The position numbers and the translations under genes were made by a program. This document shows positions 17,534 through 24,892 of a DNA stretch of 43,526 nucleotides, piece by piece. Source of the DNA: Candidatus Woesearchaeota archaeon CG10_big_fil_rev_8_21_14_0_10_32_9 (GTDB lineage: Archaea > Nanobdellota > Nanobdellia > Woesearchaeales > 21-14-0-10-32-9). The DNA lies in contig PCYF01000015.1 of the NCBI GenBank assembly GCA_002762915.1, positions 1-43,526 on the forward strand, in the 5' to 3' direction. The notes below the pieces were generated by a model, which was given only the letters and a program-made list of their open reading frames with translations, was not told the DNA's origin and searched no databases. Each line of letters starts with the position of its first letter. The stretch's first letter is position 1.

Positions 17534-17630
17534 GCACATTGAAATAATTAAAATGCACAACTTGAATTAAAAACTATTCTAGAAATTGATCTTTAAAATA
17601 AAAAAAATTCAAAAAAAGAAAAATAAGGAT

Positions 17631-17679
17631 GCTCCCAGGTTTTGTTAGGGGAGGGTGGTTAGAGAAAACGGCTGGGAGC
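17631..17679. other. long hairpin with G-rich/C-rich loop downstream of two convergent genes
   Basis: GCTCCCAG (17631-17638) and CTGGGAGC (17672-17679) form a perfect 8-bp inverted repeat. GTTTT (17639-17643) and AAAAC (17665-17669) extend the stem past a two-base bulge, leaving a 21-base loop that is G-rich on the plus strand. On the minus strand a T-rich tract follows the stem, so it can also be read as a terminator of the minus-strand regulator, whose stop is 20 bases away. A similar element lies at 27566-27611. Confidence 0.65.
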
Positions 17680-17698
17680 CCTCAACGTGATTTGTGAT

Positions 17699-18127
17699 TT
17701 ATTTTTTTTGTTCTGTCGTCTTTATGCTAAACGCTTTCGGTGGCCTTCTTAGTTCTTGTAGCCACATTAGTCCTATTCTCATCATGTCTTTGTTAAACTT
17801 CTCACTTAACTTGTACGTTTTCTTGTACAAATCGTAATCTATTATTCCCATTGTTTTCATAGGTGTGAGTATTCTGTCATAAAATTGTCTTTTGTTGTAA
17901 GATATTACAACCGGTTTTTTTCTTAAGGGAGAAGGATCCTTTGATTCTAGAGTTACTCCGTCGTGGAGTGCTGTTGCGAACATACTCATTTCTGTTTTTC
18001 CTATTTCTCCGCCACGAGTTTTCATCTCTTCCATCAACATATTTGCAACTACTACTTGTTGATTCGTGGAGAAAATTATTTCGAAGATGTTCTCAGGCAT
18101 ATTGTATTGGTCAAATAGGATAACCAT
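17699..18127 (-). CDS. putative winged-helix regulator
   Basis: A protein of about 142 residues, probably DNA-binding, without membrane segments. The region FSTNQQVVVANMLMEEMKTRGG and the later YDRILTPMKTMGIIDYDLYKKTYKLSEKF have the helix plus wing pattern of a winged helix with an N-terminal helical extension. The C-terminus is basic (LQELRRPPKAF). ATG 18127 fits a leaderless transcript from TATATAAATA at 18151-18160. Two direct repeats just upstream of that TATA box may be its operator. The target is unknown; the PIG-L gene next door is divergent. Confidence 0.6.
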   Translation of the reverse strand: MVILFDQYNMPENIFEIIFSTNQQVVVANMLMEEMKTRGGEIGKTEMSMFATALHDGVTLESKDPSPLRKKPVVISYNKRQFYDRILTPMKTMGIIDYDLYKKTYKLSEKFNKDMMRIGLMWLQELRRPPKAFSIKTTEQKK

Positions 18128-18150
18128 GTTATACACAAAAGCGGAACTGA

Positions 18151-18160
18151 TATATAAATA
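18151..18160 (-). promoter_or_regulatory. TATA box of the minus-strand regulator
   Basis: TATATAAATA (minus strand TATTTATATA) lies 25-30 bases before ATG 18127, consistent with a leaderless mRNA. Confidence 0.6.
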
Positions 18161-18166
18161 TTTCGA

Positions 18167-18188
18167 TTTGTATACCTTTTTGTATACC
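18167..18188. repeat. direct repeat TTTGTATACC x2, probable operator
   Basis: TTTGTATACC occurs at 18167-18176 and again at 18179-18188, a 12-base period that is near one helical turn. Each copy contains the palindrome GTATAC. The pair lies just upstream of the TATA box of the minus-strand regulator and about 40 bases before the TATA box of the divergent PIG-L gene, a position suited to control either gene. Confidence 0.5.
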
Positions 18189-18224
18189 AATGCCCATATG
18201 CCCACCACCACTTTATTAAGAAAA

Positions 18225-18234
18225 TTATATAAAT
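18225..18234 (+). promoter_or_regulatory. TATA box of the first PIG-L gene
   Basis: TTATATAAAT lies about 27 bases before ATG 18257, so a leaderless or nearly leaderless mRNA is expected. Confidence 0.55.
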
Positions 18235-18256
18235 ATCAAGTAACTACTAAAAAGAG

Positions 18257-18958
18257 ATGAATAACACTAAAACTGATTTTATGGCTACACCGATACTTCA
18301 ATTTCCTTCAAATATTCTTGCAATATTTGCTCATGCAGATGATGAAATGAATGCCGCAGGAACATTAATGAAAAATCAAGACTATGGAGGCACATCAAAG
18401 ATAATTTGTTGGGATGGTGGAGCAGAAAATACACACAGGCAAGAAGAAATGGCTGAAGCCGCAAAAGTTCTTAATATTAAATATGATTTACTGAAAATAC
18501 CATATCCTGATTACGACAAAGATTATTGGGAAAGAGAATTAGATTTAGTTCAACGCATAATTTCATTTAAACCAGATGTTATAATAACTCATCGTGGTGA
18601 TGATGATTATCATGTACATCACAGATACCTATACAACATCGTAAAGAATGCAGCAAGAAAAGCAGCAGTCCCAAAAGATGGCTGGTTGACAAGAGGACTT
18701 TTACTCACAGAAAATCACTCACTTCATCAAGAATATCATGTAGCTGTAGATATAACTGAATATGTAGAAAAAATAATTGAAGCACAATCAAAACACAAAT
18801 CACAAAATGTAAAAAATGATAATTTTTATGTTGATATGATCAGCAAAAAAGCAGAATACAGAGGATTTCAAACAGGTTGCAAATTTGCAGAAGTGTTTAA
18901 ATTTGAACCAACACCAATAGTTGGAAACGTATTCAAAAATAAAAAATATGCTTTATAA
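18257..18958 (+). CDS. PIG-L/LmbE-family deacetylase (possible thiol-conjugate amidase or BshB paralogue)
   Basis: A cytoplasmic zinc-dependent N-acetylglucosaminyl deacetylase or amidase, 233 residues. The N-terminal metal motif is AHADDE (residues 25-30), where Ala replaces the usual Pro of AHPDDE. The second motif is YHVHHR, where HVHH stands for the more usual HPDH. VDITEYVEKIIEAQSKH and YRGFQTGCKFAEVF are typical C-terminal family features. It converges on the operon that encodes a BshA-like glycosyltransferase, a second PIG-L protein and an ATP-grasp ligase. It could be a Bca-like S-conjugate amidase, an alternative BshB, or a glycan deacetylase. Substrate specificity is not visible. 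Confidence 0.8.
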   Translation: MNNTKTDFMATPILQFPSNILAIFAHADDEMNAAGTLMKNQDYGGTSKIICWDGGAENTHRQEEMAEAAKVLNIKYDLLKIPYPDYDKDYWERELDLVQRIISFKPDVIITHRGDDDYHVHHRYLYNIVKNAARKAAVPKDGWLTRGLLLTENHSLHQEYHVAVDITEYVEKIIEAQSKHKSQNVKNDNFYVDMISKKAEYRGFQTGCKFAEVFKFEPTPIVGNVFKNKKYAL

Positions 18959-18969
18959 TTACAAAATTT

Positions 18970-20118
18970 TTATTTTTTTATCTTCAATAATAAATTGCCA
19001 CTTTTTTCTGCTTCTGTAAACATAGAAGAATCGGCAGAATCATAAATTGATCTAACACCATTATTTAACATAAATTCAACTTCTTCTTTAGTTACTAGTC
19101 CTTGTTCAAGTGAAACATCTATCAGCCTATCTGATACCCAGAATTTATTTAGTTGATAAGGCTTATTAAGTAAATGATCATATTTTTTATTATTTTGATC
19201 CAAGTACATAATTGCTGGCAAATTCAATCCAAATAGAGTATCTAAAAATAAATTAGCACTCGTTCTTAAATTTGCTTCATAAAAATATTTTTTATTATCT
19301 TCTGAACTTATCTTCAGATTTAAATCAACCGCGCCATTAAAATCTATTAAATTAGAAAAATTTTCCGTCGGTTCTAATAAATCTTCAAACCAATCAGATT
19401 TATCCACTGAACTTAATAAAGTCACAAGTCCATCCTCTTTATAATTAACACCATATCTTAACATGCCACCAATATAAGTCTTTCCAGAATTAGATTTATA
19501 GAAATGAACTTCTATTTGATTATCAAATGATCCGGGAATAAATTGTTCAACTTCCATATCCCCATATTTATCCAATAAATAATTTCTTTTTTCTTTAATT
19601 TCTTTTTTTCCATTCAACACAAACATGTCTGATTTTGATCTACCTATGCTGTGTGTTGGTTTTAAAATTACTGGAAAATCAAAATTTGAAACTGCCTCAT
19701 CAGATAAAGCTGAATGTATTGGAACTTCGAATCCTGATTTCTTTGCGTAACTTAAAATATTTCTTTTATCAATAATATTTCTTACATCTTCTGTTCTAGA
19801 ATTAGGGACAATAAAATATTTAGAAAGAACTTCAGAAAATTCTTGGGCTATTGCTAAATATGTATCGCTTGTACAAAAAATAATTCCTTTATTATTTTGA
19901 GATTCGCCAAACTTCACCAGGTGTTCAATAAATGAATCTTTATCTTTCAAAATCTTTTTTATGTCAAGATTTTTTGAATAAAATGCATGAGGATATTTTC
20001 CCTCAATGTGAAATCCTGCAACAGGTATTTTTTCTAGAGCTAAACTTCTTACAACACCAACAGCATTTTCTGAAGATAAATCTAAAATAACTGCATAGTC
20101 TTTATCATTTTTTACCAT
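18970..20118 (-). CDS. ATP-grasp ligase, candidate last enzyme of a bacillithiol-like pathway
   Basis: A cytoplasmic ATP-dependent carboxylate-amine/thiol ligase, 382 residues. The N-terminal domain (VILDLSSENAVGVVRSLA) is the pre-ATP-grasp Rossmann-like part of the COG3919 type. The ATP-binding lysine lies in FDFPVILKPTHSIGRSK (residues about 148-164) and the base-binding stretch is MEVEQFIPG. The metal-binding end is FNGAVDLNLK, then FYEANLRTSANLFL. It overlaps the PIG-L gene by 14 bases and has GAGG about ten bases before its ATG. In the operon it stands where bacteria would have BshC, so it may couple an amino acid such as Cys to GlcN-malate. That is inference; glycan decoration is the alternative. 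Confidence 0.8.
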   Translation of the reverse strand: MVKNDKDYAVILDLSSENAVGVVRSLALEKIPVAGFHIEGKYPHAFYSKNLDIKKILKDKDSFIEHLVKFGESQNNKGIIFCTSDTYLAIAQEFSEVLSKYFIVPNSRTEDVRNIIDKRNILSYAKKSGFEVPIHSALSDEAVSNFDFPVILKPTHSIGRSKSDMFVLNGKKEIKEKRNYLLDKYGDMEVEQFIPGSFDNQIEVHFYKSNSGKTYIGGMLRYGVNYKEDGLVTLLSSVDKSDWFEDLLEPTENFSNLIDFNGAVDLNLKISSEDNKKYFYEANLRTSANLFLDTLFGLNLPAIMYLDQNNKKYDHLLNKPYQLNKFWVSDRLIDVSLEQGLVTKEEVEFMLNNGVRSIYDSADSSMFTEAEKSGNLLLKIKK

Positions 20119-20794
20119 AAGAAATTACATCCTCGCTATTTTTTATTAATCTATTTTCACAATAAAAATTTCCGTGTACAGGCAAAATAATTTCATTACA
20201 AGCTTCAGCATATTTACATCCACCCATCACTCCTCTTAACTCAGCCAATTTTATTGCCAAATCAGTGTAATAATTTTTTTTGTATGCAGAACTTAGTTGA
20301 GAAACGTGCTGTTTCAAAGATAATAATTTGTAAGAGAACTCATCAGTAATATCAATAATTAAATCTGGATACGGAAGAAGATTATTATCCTCAAAAGTTA
20401 ATATTTTTTTTACTAACCACGCTTTATCAACTTCTCCATGCGATGCAAACTCAGCTGCAAGTCTGACAAGTTCATTTAAAACTTTATGATCAGGATGATA
20501 ATCATAAGAACTCATGGTAATCAAAATTTCTGGTTTAAATTTCACTATTATTTCTTTTAATCGTTTTATTTCTTTTTCTTGAGACAAACTAGTTTTAAGA
20601 CTTAAATCTTTGAATCCTAAAAGAATACATTTAGCTCCAAGAACGTTACAACTATTTTTTAATTCTATTTCACGTTGTTTTCTTCCTGTATAACAAACAA
20701 TTAAGACTTTTCCTCCTGAATTAGTTACTTTCTTAATGAATCCTGCAAAACAAGTTTCATCATCAGGATGTGCTATTACTGCTAATACATTCAT
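20105..20794 (-). CDS. PIG-L/LmbE-family deacetylase, BshB-like
   Basis: A zinc-dependent deacetylase of 229 residues, expected to remove the acetyl group from a GlcNAc conjugate. Metal motifs are canonical: AHPDDE (residues 8-13) and YHPDHK in the centre. PDLIIDITDEFSYKLLSLKQHVSQ matches the C-terminal pattern of BshB enzymes (IDI..., K..L..Y.SQ), and ELRGVMGGCKYAEAC resembles the usual closing segment. It starts six bases after the BshA-like gene and overlaps the ATP-grasp gene, so the three are one operon. If the GT makes GlcNAc-malate, this is the step that yields GlcN-malate. Glycan or glycolipid deacetylation remains possible. Confidence 0.84.
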   Translation of the reverse strand: MNVLAVIAHPDDETCFAGFIKKVTNSGGKVLIVCYTGRKQREIELKNSCNVLGAKCILLGFKDLSLKTSLSQEKEIKRLKEIIVKFKPEILITMSSYDYHPDHKVLNELVRLAAEFASHGEVDKAWLVKKILTFEDNNLLPYPDLIIDITDEFSYKLLSLKQHVSQLSSAYKKNYYTDLAIKLAELRGVMGGCKYAEACNEIILPVHGNFYCENRLIKNSEDVISYGKK

Positions 20795-20800
20795 GTAACA

Positions 20801-22006
20801 TCAACTCTGAGTATTATTAATTAAGGAATAATACAATTGCTCATATGCATCTCCTATATTCTTTCTTGAAAATTTAGAATTTAGAATTTTGTATCCTTCT
20901 TCTCCCATGCTAAGTCGTTTATTCTTATCTGTTGCTAGTTCTACCATATAATTAGAGAATGAATCCAAATCTCCCAATTCGAAGAGATATCCATTTAAAC
21001 CGTGAACAACGGCCTCAGCTATACCTCCAGCATTGGATGCAATTATAGGTTTCATAACAGCCATTGCTTCTAAATTAACTAAAGGACATGCTTCTGATAA
21101 AGACGGTAATAAGTGTATGTCTCCTGCATGAATATATCTTGGCATAAGTTCATATTGTATTACGTCTGTGAATTTTACTCTATTTTCTAAACCATATTTT
21201 GAGACTAATGATTGAGTTTGTGTTTTTTCAGGACCTGTTCCAAAAAAAAGCAATTGAGCAGTTTCTGGAAAATCAGGATTTTTTGTTGCCACATTAAACG
21301 CTTCAACAATAGAAGGAGTATTTTTTACTCTTCTAAAATTAGAAGTGTGGTAAAAAACTAAAGCATCATTTGGAATTCCTAATTCCTCTCTGACTTTTAC
21401 TCTTAAACTTCCATCAAAATCAGGTTTAAATTCAGTTTCATCAATAAAATTGTTAATAACTTTACCTTTTTCAAAATTAAATAATTTCTTTGCTTGATCT
21501 TGAAGTTCATGAGATACAAATGTTAAATAATCTGCTTGAGATAATTTAAGTCTCAAAGCGGGACCTATAGCACTTTTATATCCATTTATACTAATATCTG
21601 TTCCGTGACAAGTTATTATTGCTTTCGGATCTGAATCATACTTTAATATGTGTTTATCCATCTTTATTATATCTCGTCCGTCTACTACTGCTTCTCCGTG
21701 TTGAATAGCGTAATGTGCGTGTAAGATATCTATTTTTAATTCATTTGCAAGATTTCTTATTGTACTAGGAAAAATTAAACCAGTTGGAGGAACTTTGAAA
21801 GAATCGTAACCTATCTCCGCAACGGGGTGAAGTTTCAATAATTTACTTTCATCTTCGCTAAGATATGTATCTGGATAACTTACTATATGAACATCATGAC
21901 CTCGTCTAGCTAGTTCTTTACCTATTTCCAATCCTACTTTTCCACTTCCCCCCAAATGAGGTCTAGCGTAAAGTACTTTTACAATAGTTAATTTCTTACC
22001 CATCAT
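20801..22006 (-). CDS. GT4 glycosyltransferase, BshA-like (GlcNAc-malate synthase candidate)
   Basis: A retaining GT-B glycosyltransferase of 401 residues. In the bacillithiol pathway BshA joins GlcNAc from UDP-GlcNAc to L-malate. BshA-like features, recalled from Bacillus BshA, are GGSGKVGLEIGKELARRGH near residue 20, the segment FKVPP near 70, LDI-like KIDILHAHYAIQH near 92-103, HGTDIS at 134, NNFIDE near 185, SNFRRVK at 222-228 and GTGPEK near 255. The EX7E motif (E305, E313) is conserved, though BshA's ESFG is EACP here. It heads an operon with BshB-like and ATP-grasp genes. BshA is my first choice; a surface glycan transferase is second. Confidence 0.78.
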   Translation of the reverse strand: MMGKKLTIVKVLYARPHLGGSGKVGLEIGKELARRGHDVHIVSYPDTYLSEDESKLLKLHPVAEIGYDSFKVPPTGLIFPSTIRNLANELKIDILHAHYAIQHGEAVVDGRDIIKMDKHILKYDSDPKAIITCHGTDISINGYKSAIGPALRLKLSQADYLTFVSHELQDQAKKLFNFEKGKVINNFIDETEFKPDFDGSLRVKVREELGIPNDALVFYHTSNFRRVKNTPSIVEAFNVATKNPDFPETAQLLFFGTGPEKTQTQSLVSKYGLENRVKFTDVIQYELMPRYIHAGDIHLLPSLSEACPLVNLEAMAVMKPIIASNAGGIAEAVVHGLNGYLFELGDLDSFSNYMVELATDKNKRLSMGEEGYKILNSKFSRKNIGDAYEQLYYSLINNTQS

Positions 22007-22050
22007 TTTTTATTTCCCCCATTTAAAAAAATTTAATCAACAATACGTAT

Positions 22051-22064
22051 TCACTCCTCAGTGA
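22051..22064 (-). other. short hairpin in the leader of the BshA-like operon
   Basis: TCACT and AGTGA (a 5-bp stem around CCTC on the plus strand, GAGG on the minus strand) lie in the roughly 67-base leader between the predicted transcript start and ATG 22006. This could be chance. It is noted because most genes in the window have no leader. Confidence 0.25.
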
Positions 22065-22094
22065 TTACGATTTGCTTTAGCGAACTCTTCCACC

Positions 22095-22104
22095 TATATA
22101 AATA
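22095..22104 (-). promoter_or_regulatory. TATA box of the BshA/PIG-L/ATP-grasp operon
   Basis: TATATAAATA (palindromic enough to read on the minus strand) lies 13 bases outside the stop of the upstream gene. It predicts transcription from about 22073 and a leader of about 65 bases, with GGGGG nine bases before the ATG. The operon therefore has its own promoter. Confidence 0.55.
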
Positions 22105-22116
22105 TTATGAAAAAAA

Positions 22117-22785
22117 CTAATTTATTAAAACTGGATCAGAATATACTTTCAAGTTCATTCTAGGTATTGAGTACTTTCCTTGAATTTCTCTATTTTTAGC
22201 TAGTGTGTCAGATACAGTATTATTAACAAACCTGTTTGCATAAGTTCTCAATACAGATGAACTTTCTAAATTCTGATCTTGACCCATAACATCTGTAAGC
22301 GCACCCATAACTTCTTCTTTACTAAGTGCAAGAGTCGAATTTTTCACAGCAAAATCATATGCTGTTTTTACCTTTGTCACCAAAGTATCATCATAGGAAT
22401 TTTCAGAAAAATATTTGTTTACATTTTCTGAAACTTGCTTTTGCAAAGCAGTCATCAACAAAAATCTTGCCTGTTCAGAGTCTAAAGAACTAGCTTCAAT
22501 TAAATCATCAATTGATCCATTATTTTTTTGAGCAGATTTCCCAGCCACGACATTTCTACCAAAGTAATCTTTAACTTGAGAAGCAGTTTTTTTTACCAAA
22601 GAATATAACTCCTTGAATGCTTCAGAATATCCTGTTATAATATCGCCAACAAAAGTTCTATTTTGTGCAGCAAACTCTTTTTGAATAGACCAATCAAGAG
22701 AACCATCATTTTGCAAATATAAGTGTCCTTTTGGAGAATAATCTTCATAAAAATCTGTGGCGATGTCGGTTTGCACTTGGTTCAT
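22117..22785 (-). CDS. unrecognised helical protein
   Basis: A soluble protein of about 222 residues without signal peptide or membrane segment. It is mostly helical with many Ser, Asn and Gln residues, and has no conserved motif I can name. The start is ATG 22785, with AGGTGA five to six bases upstream; a GTG three codons earlier lies inside that site. It is upstream of the BshA-like operon in the same direction, but the separate TATA box between them argues against shared transcription. Confidence 0.6.
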   Translation of the reverse strand: MNQVQTDIATDFYEDYSPKGHLYLQNDGSLDWSIQKEFAAQNRTFVGDIITGYSEAFKELYSLVKKTASQVKDYFGRNVVAGKSAQKNNGSIDDLIEASSLDSEQARFLLMTALQKQVSENVNKYFSENSYDDTLVTKVKTAYDFAVKNSTLALSKEEVMGALTDVMGQDQNLESSSVLRTYANRFVNNTVSDTLAKNREIQGKYSIPRMNLKVYSDPVLIN

Positions 22786-22800
22786 TTTTTTCACCTAATC

Positions 22801-23074
22801 TGGATTAATTTGCCTTAACTGAGTTTTTTTGAATAAAAACATAAGGTTTAATGCATTTGCAGAGTATAAAGAACTATATAAATATTTCTATGGCTCAATA
22901 ATATAGCATTAATGACGGTATTTCACTAAAAGAAGACTCTGCAAGCTTTTTTTTCAAGTTTAAAGTCCGCTAATGCTTATCAAACACCAATAAATGCTTC
23001 AATATATCTTTAAAAAAATTGTTCCAAAACCTCGTACAAGAAATATTTATAAAAAAAACTCAATTCGAAAATAC
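22801..23074. other. intergenic stretch of about 280 bases with promoters and a hairpin
   Basis: No coding frame of convincing length is seen. The stretch holds a bidirectional TATA box (22875-22884), a 9-bp inverted repeat that brackets it (TTGCAGAGT at 22857-22865, ACTCTGCAA at 22936-22944), a candidate small RNA (22905-22977) and the TATA box of the phosphoesterase (23043-23052). Confidence 0.45.
22905..22977 (+). ncRNA. candidate small RNA enclosed by a 7-bp stem
   Basis: AGCATTA (22905-22911) pairs with TAATGCT (22971-22977). Inside, GAC can pair with GTC and TTT with AAA. The TATA box at 22875-22884 places a plus-strand transcript start at 22905, the first base of the outer stem. A T-run (TTTTTTTT) lies inside rather than after the stem. 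No C/D or H/ACA boxes are clear. Confidence 0.3.
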
Positions 23075-23680
23075 ATGAAAATATTAGCATTTACGGACCT
23101 TCATGAAGATTATGAATTTATGGAAGGATTAAAACAAAAAGCAAAAGAAGTTGATTTCATACTTTGTGCAGGAGATATTTCTGTTTATGAAACAAATTTA
23201 GCAGAAATACTTAGTCTTCTTGATGAATTAAACAAACCAATTTATATTCTACATGGAAACCATGAGGAGGCTCACGATTTGGCTAAAGCTTGTATGAGTA
23301 CAAAAAACATAAAGTTTGTCGATAAGCAAATTTTAAGATTTAAGGATGTAGTTATTGTTTGTCATGGTGGCGGAGGATTTTATTACGGCCCATCAAAAGA
23401 AGATAAAGAATTTGAGAGTCTTCAGTCAATTTTTGAGGATGCAATCAAATCATCTAAATACAGCATACTTATGACTCATGCTCCTCCTCTAAAAACAAAA
23501 CTAGATATTATTTGGTCAGGCAAACATGTAGGAAGTAAAGCATATAGAAATTTCATTAAAAGAGTTCAACCAACGATAGCAATTTCTGGACATATTCACG
23601 AAGCGTCAGGAGTTCAAGACACTTTAGGAAAAACACTACTAGTAAATCCAGGTCCTGAAGGAATCATAATAGAAATTTAA
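23075..23680 (+). CDS. metallophosphoesterase of the calcineurin-like superfamily
   Basis: A cytoplasmic metal-dependent phosphoesterase of about 201 residues. Motifs in order: FTDLHEDYE (metal Asp and His), LCAGDIS, LHGNHEE (Asn and His ligands), THAPP and GHIHEASG. This is a complete active site of the YfcE-like branch. I start at ATG 23075, because AAATATTTAT at 23041-23050 places a leaderless transcript there; the frame is open further upstream. The substrate (cyclic nucleotide, phosphodiester or phosphomonoester) is not visible. Its stop overlaps the convergent Taw1 gene by four bases. Confidence 0.84.
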   Translation: MKILAFTDLHEDYEFMEGLKQKAKEVDFILCAGDISVYETNLAEILSLLDELNKPIYILHGNHEEAHDLAKACMSTKNIKFVDKQILRFKDVVIVCHGGGGFYYGPSKEDKEFESLQSIFEDAIKSSKYSILMTHAPPLKTKLDIIWSGKHVGSKAYRNFIKRVQPTIAISGHIHEASGVQDTLGKTLLVNPGPEGIIIEI

Positions 23681-24840
23681 CATCCATCATCATTTGAATC
23701 TTTAGAAGAATCATCTTTGTTTTCTTTCCAAAACTCCAGTTCTTCTGTTTCTTCGTTAACGTATATTCCTTTCTTTTTTTCAACTTCTTCTTTTATTTTT
23801 CTTCCTGAAATTCCTACAGAAGGAGTTTTTTTAACAAAATCTAAAGATGTAAAGTTTTTTTCAGAATTAATTAATTTTTCCCATTTTTCAAAGTCAATCC
23901 ATGTTTTCCATTCTCCATCAACAAAGAATTTTTTCTTAGCAAGTAAAACGACTCTTGAAGGAATATGTTCAGAAATTAATTCGTAATCTGGAAGAAATTT
24001 CAAAATTTTTTTAGAAAAAGCAACTACATCCTCGTGCCAAGGCATATTATCTTTATTTAATCTTTGTCTTGAGTCTCCTACAAACATGTATCCTTTTACT
24101 TCAACAAAATCAGGATCTCCGAGTTGAATAAGTTGCGCATAGTTTTCAGGTTCAACATCATTCAAACTATTAACTATTGTTAATCTTATACAAGTTCTTT
24201 CTTTTTTTTGAGAAAGAAATTCCAAACTTTTAAGCATTCTTTCCCAGTAATCTGAAAATAAGGGCAGATCTATTTTTTTCAACAAGTCCTTATTAGGCGC
24301 ATCGACACTACAGTATAGCTGTGTGACTGGATTCAGATCGCGAATCTGCTCGGGATATTGAGCATTTGTTACCATGAATGTTGAAATTCCTCTTCCATTA
24401 AACAATTTGAGTAATTCATTTATTCTTGGATAAATTATTGGTTCTCCTGTTAATGATAGCGCAACATGTTTTACTGTGTTAGATTGTTGAAATAATTGTT
24501 GATTAGTTTTTGAATTTCCTTTGTAGCCTACAAGCAAATCGTAGTGTTCTTCTAGACTTTTGTTCAAAATCATTTCTGGATCATCAACAGCCCATCCCCA
24601 TTCTTTAGAAACTGGTGCTTTGTATCCTCTCCAGCAAAAAGTACACCTATTTGCACAAGAGATTGATGTTGTCATTTGTAAACATTGATGACTCATTATT
24701 CCGTAGAATTTTAATTTGTAACAGCCACCTTCTCCTTTCACCATTTTTTTGGTCCAGCCACAAGTTTTTACAGCACTATGTGTTCCAATTATTCTGTAAG
24801 ATTGCTTTTCTAAGGCTTTTTTTGCTGTTTCTGTTAGCAT
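23677..24840 (-). CDS. taw1: S-adenosylmethionine-dependent tRNA 4-demethylwyosine synthase (Taw1/TYW1)
   Basis: A radical SAM enzyme that builds the tricyclic base imG-14 on G37 of tRNA-Phe from N1-methylguanosine and pyruvate. About 387 residues. CANRCTFCW carries the radical SAM Cx3Cx2C cluster. Upstream, three cysteines (TCGW, GGCY and HQCL) are spaced 13 and 13 residues apart, as described for the second cluster of archaeal Taw1. SLTGEPIIYP and the end segment WKTWIDFEKWEKL are also family features. I start at ATG 24840; the frame is open to 24975 but lacks homology there. The acidic C-terminal tail is longer than usual. Confidence 0.92.
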   Translation of the reverse strand: MLTETAKKALEKQSYRIIGTHSAVKTCGWTKKMVKGEGGCYKLKFYGIMSHQCLQMTTSISCANRCTFCWRGYKAPVSKEWGWAVDDPEMILNKSLEEHYDLLVGYKGNSKTNQQLFQQSNTVKHVALSLTGEPIIYPRINELLKLFNGRGISTFMVTNAQYPEQIRDLNPVTQLYCSVDAPNKDLLKKIDLPLFSDYWERMLKSLEFLSQKKERTCIRLTIVNSLNDVEPENYAQLIQLGDPDFVEVKGYMFVGDSRQRLNKDNMPWHEDVVAFSKKILKFLPDYELISEHIPSRVVLLAKKKFFVDGEWKTWIDFEKWEKLINSEKNFTSLDFVKKTPSVGISGRKIKEEVEKKKGIYVNEETEELEFWKENKDDSSKDSNDDGC

Positions 24841-24892
24841 GTTTTGAGTAAAATGAAAAGCAATAAAAAGATTTGGATTAATCTTTAATACA

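Noticed and set aside
22007..22045. Tiny reading frame (GTG, four codons with a Cys codon, stop) in the BshA-operon leader, as an attenuator
   Set aside because: The ribosome binding site would touch the start directly and such a short frame is easily chance.
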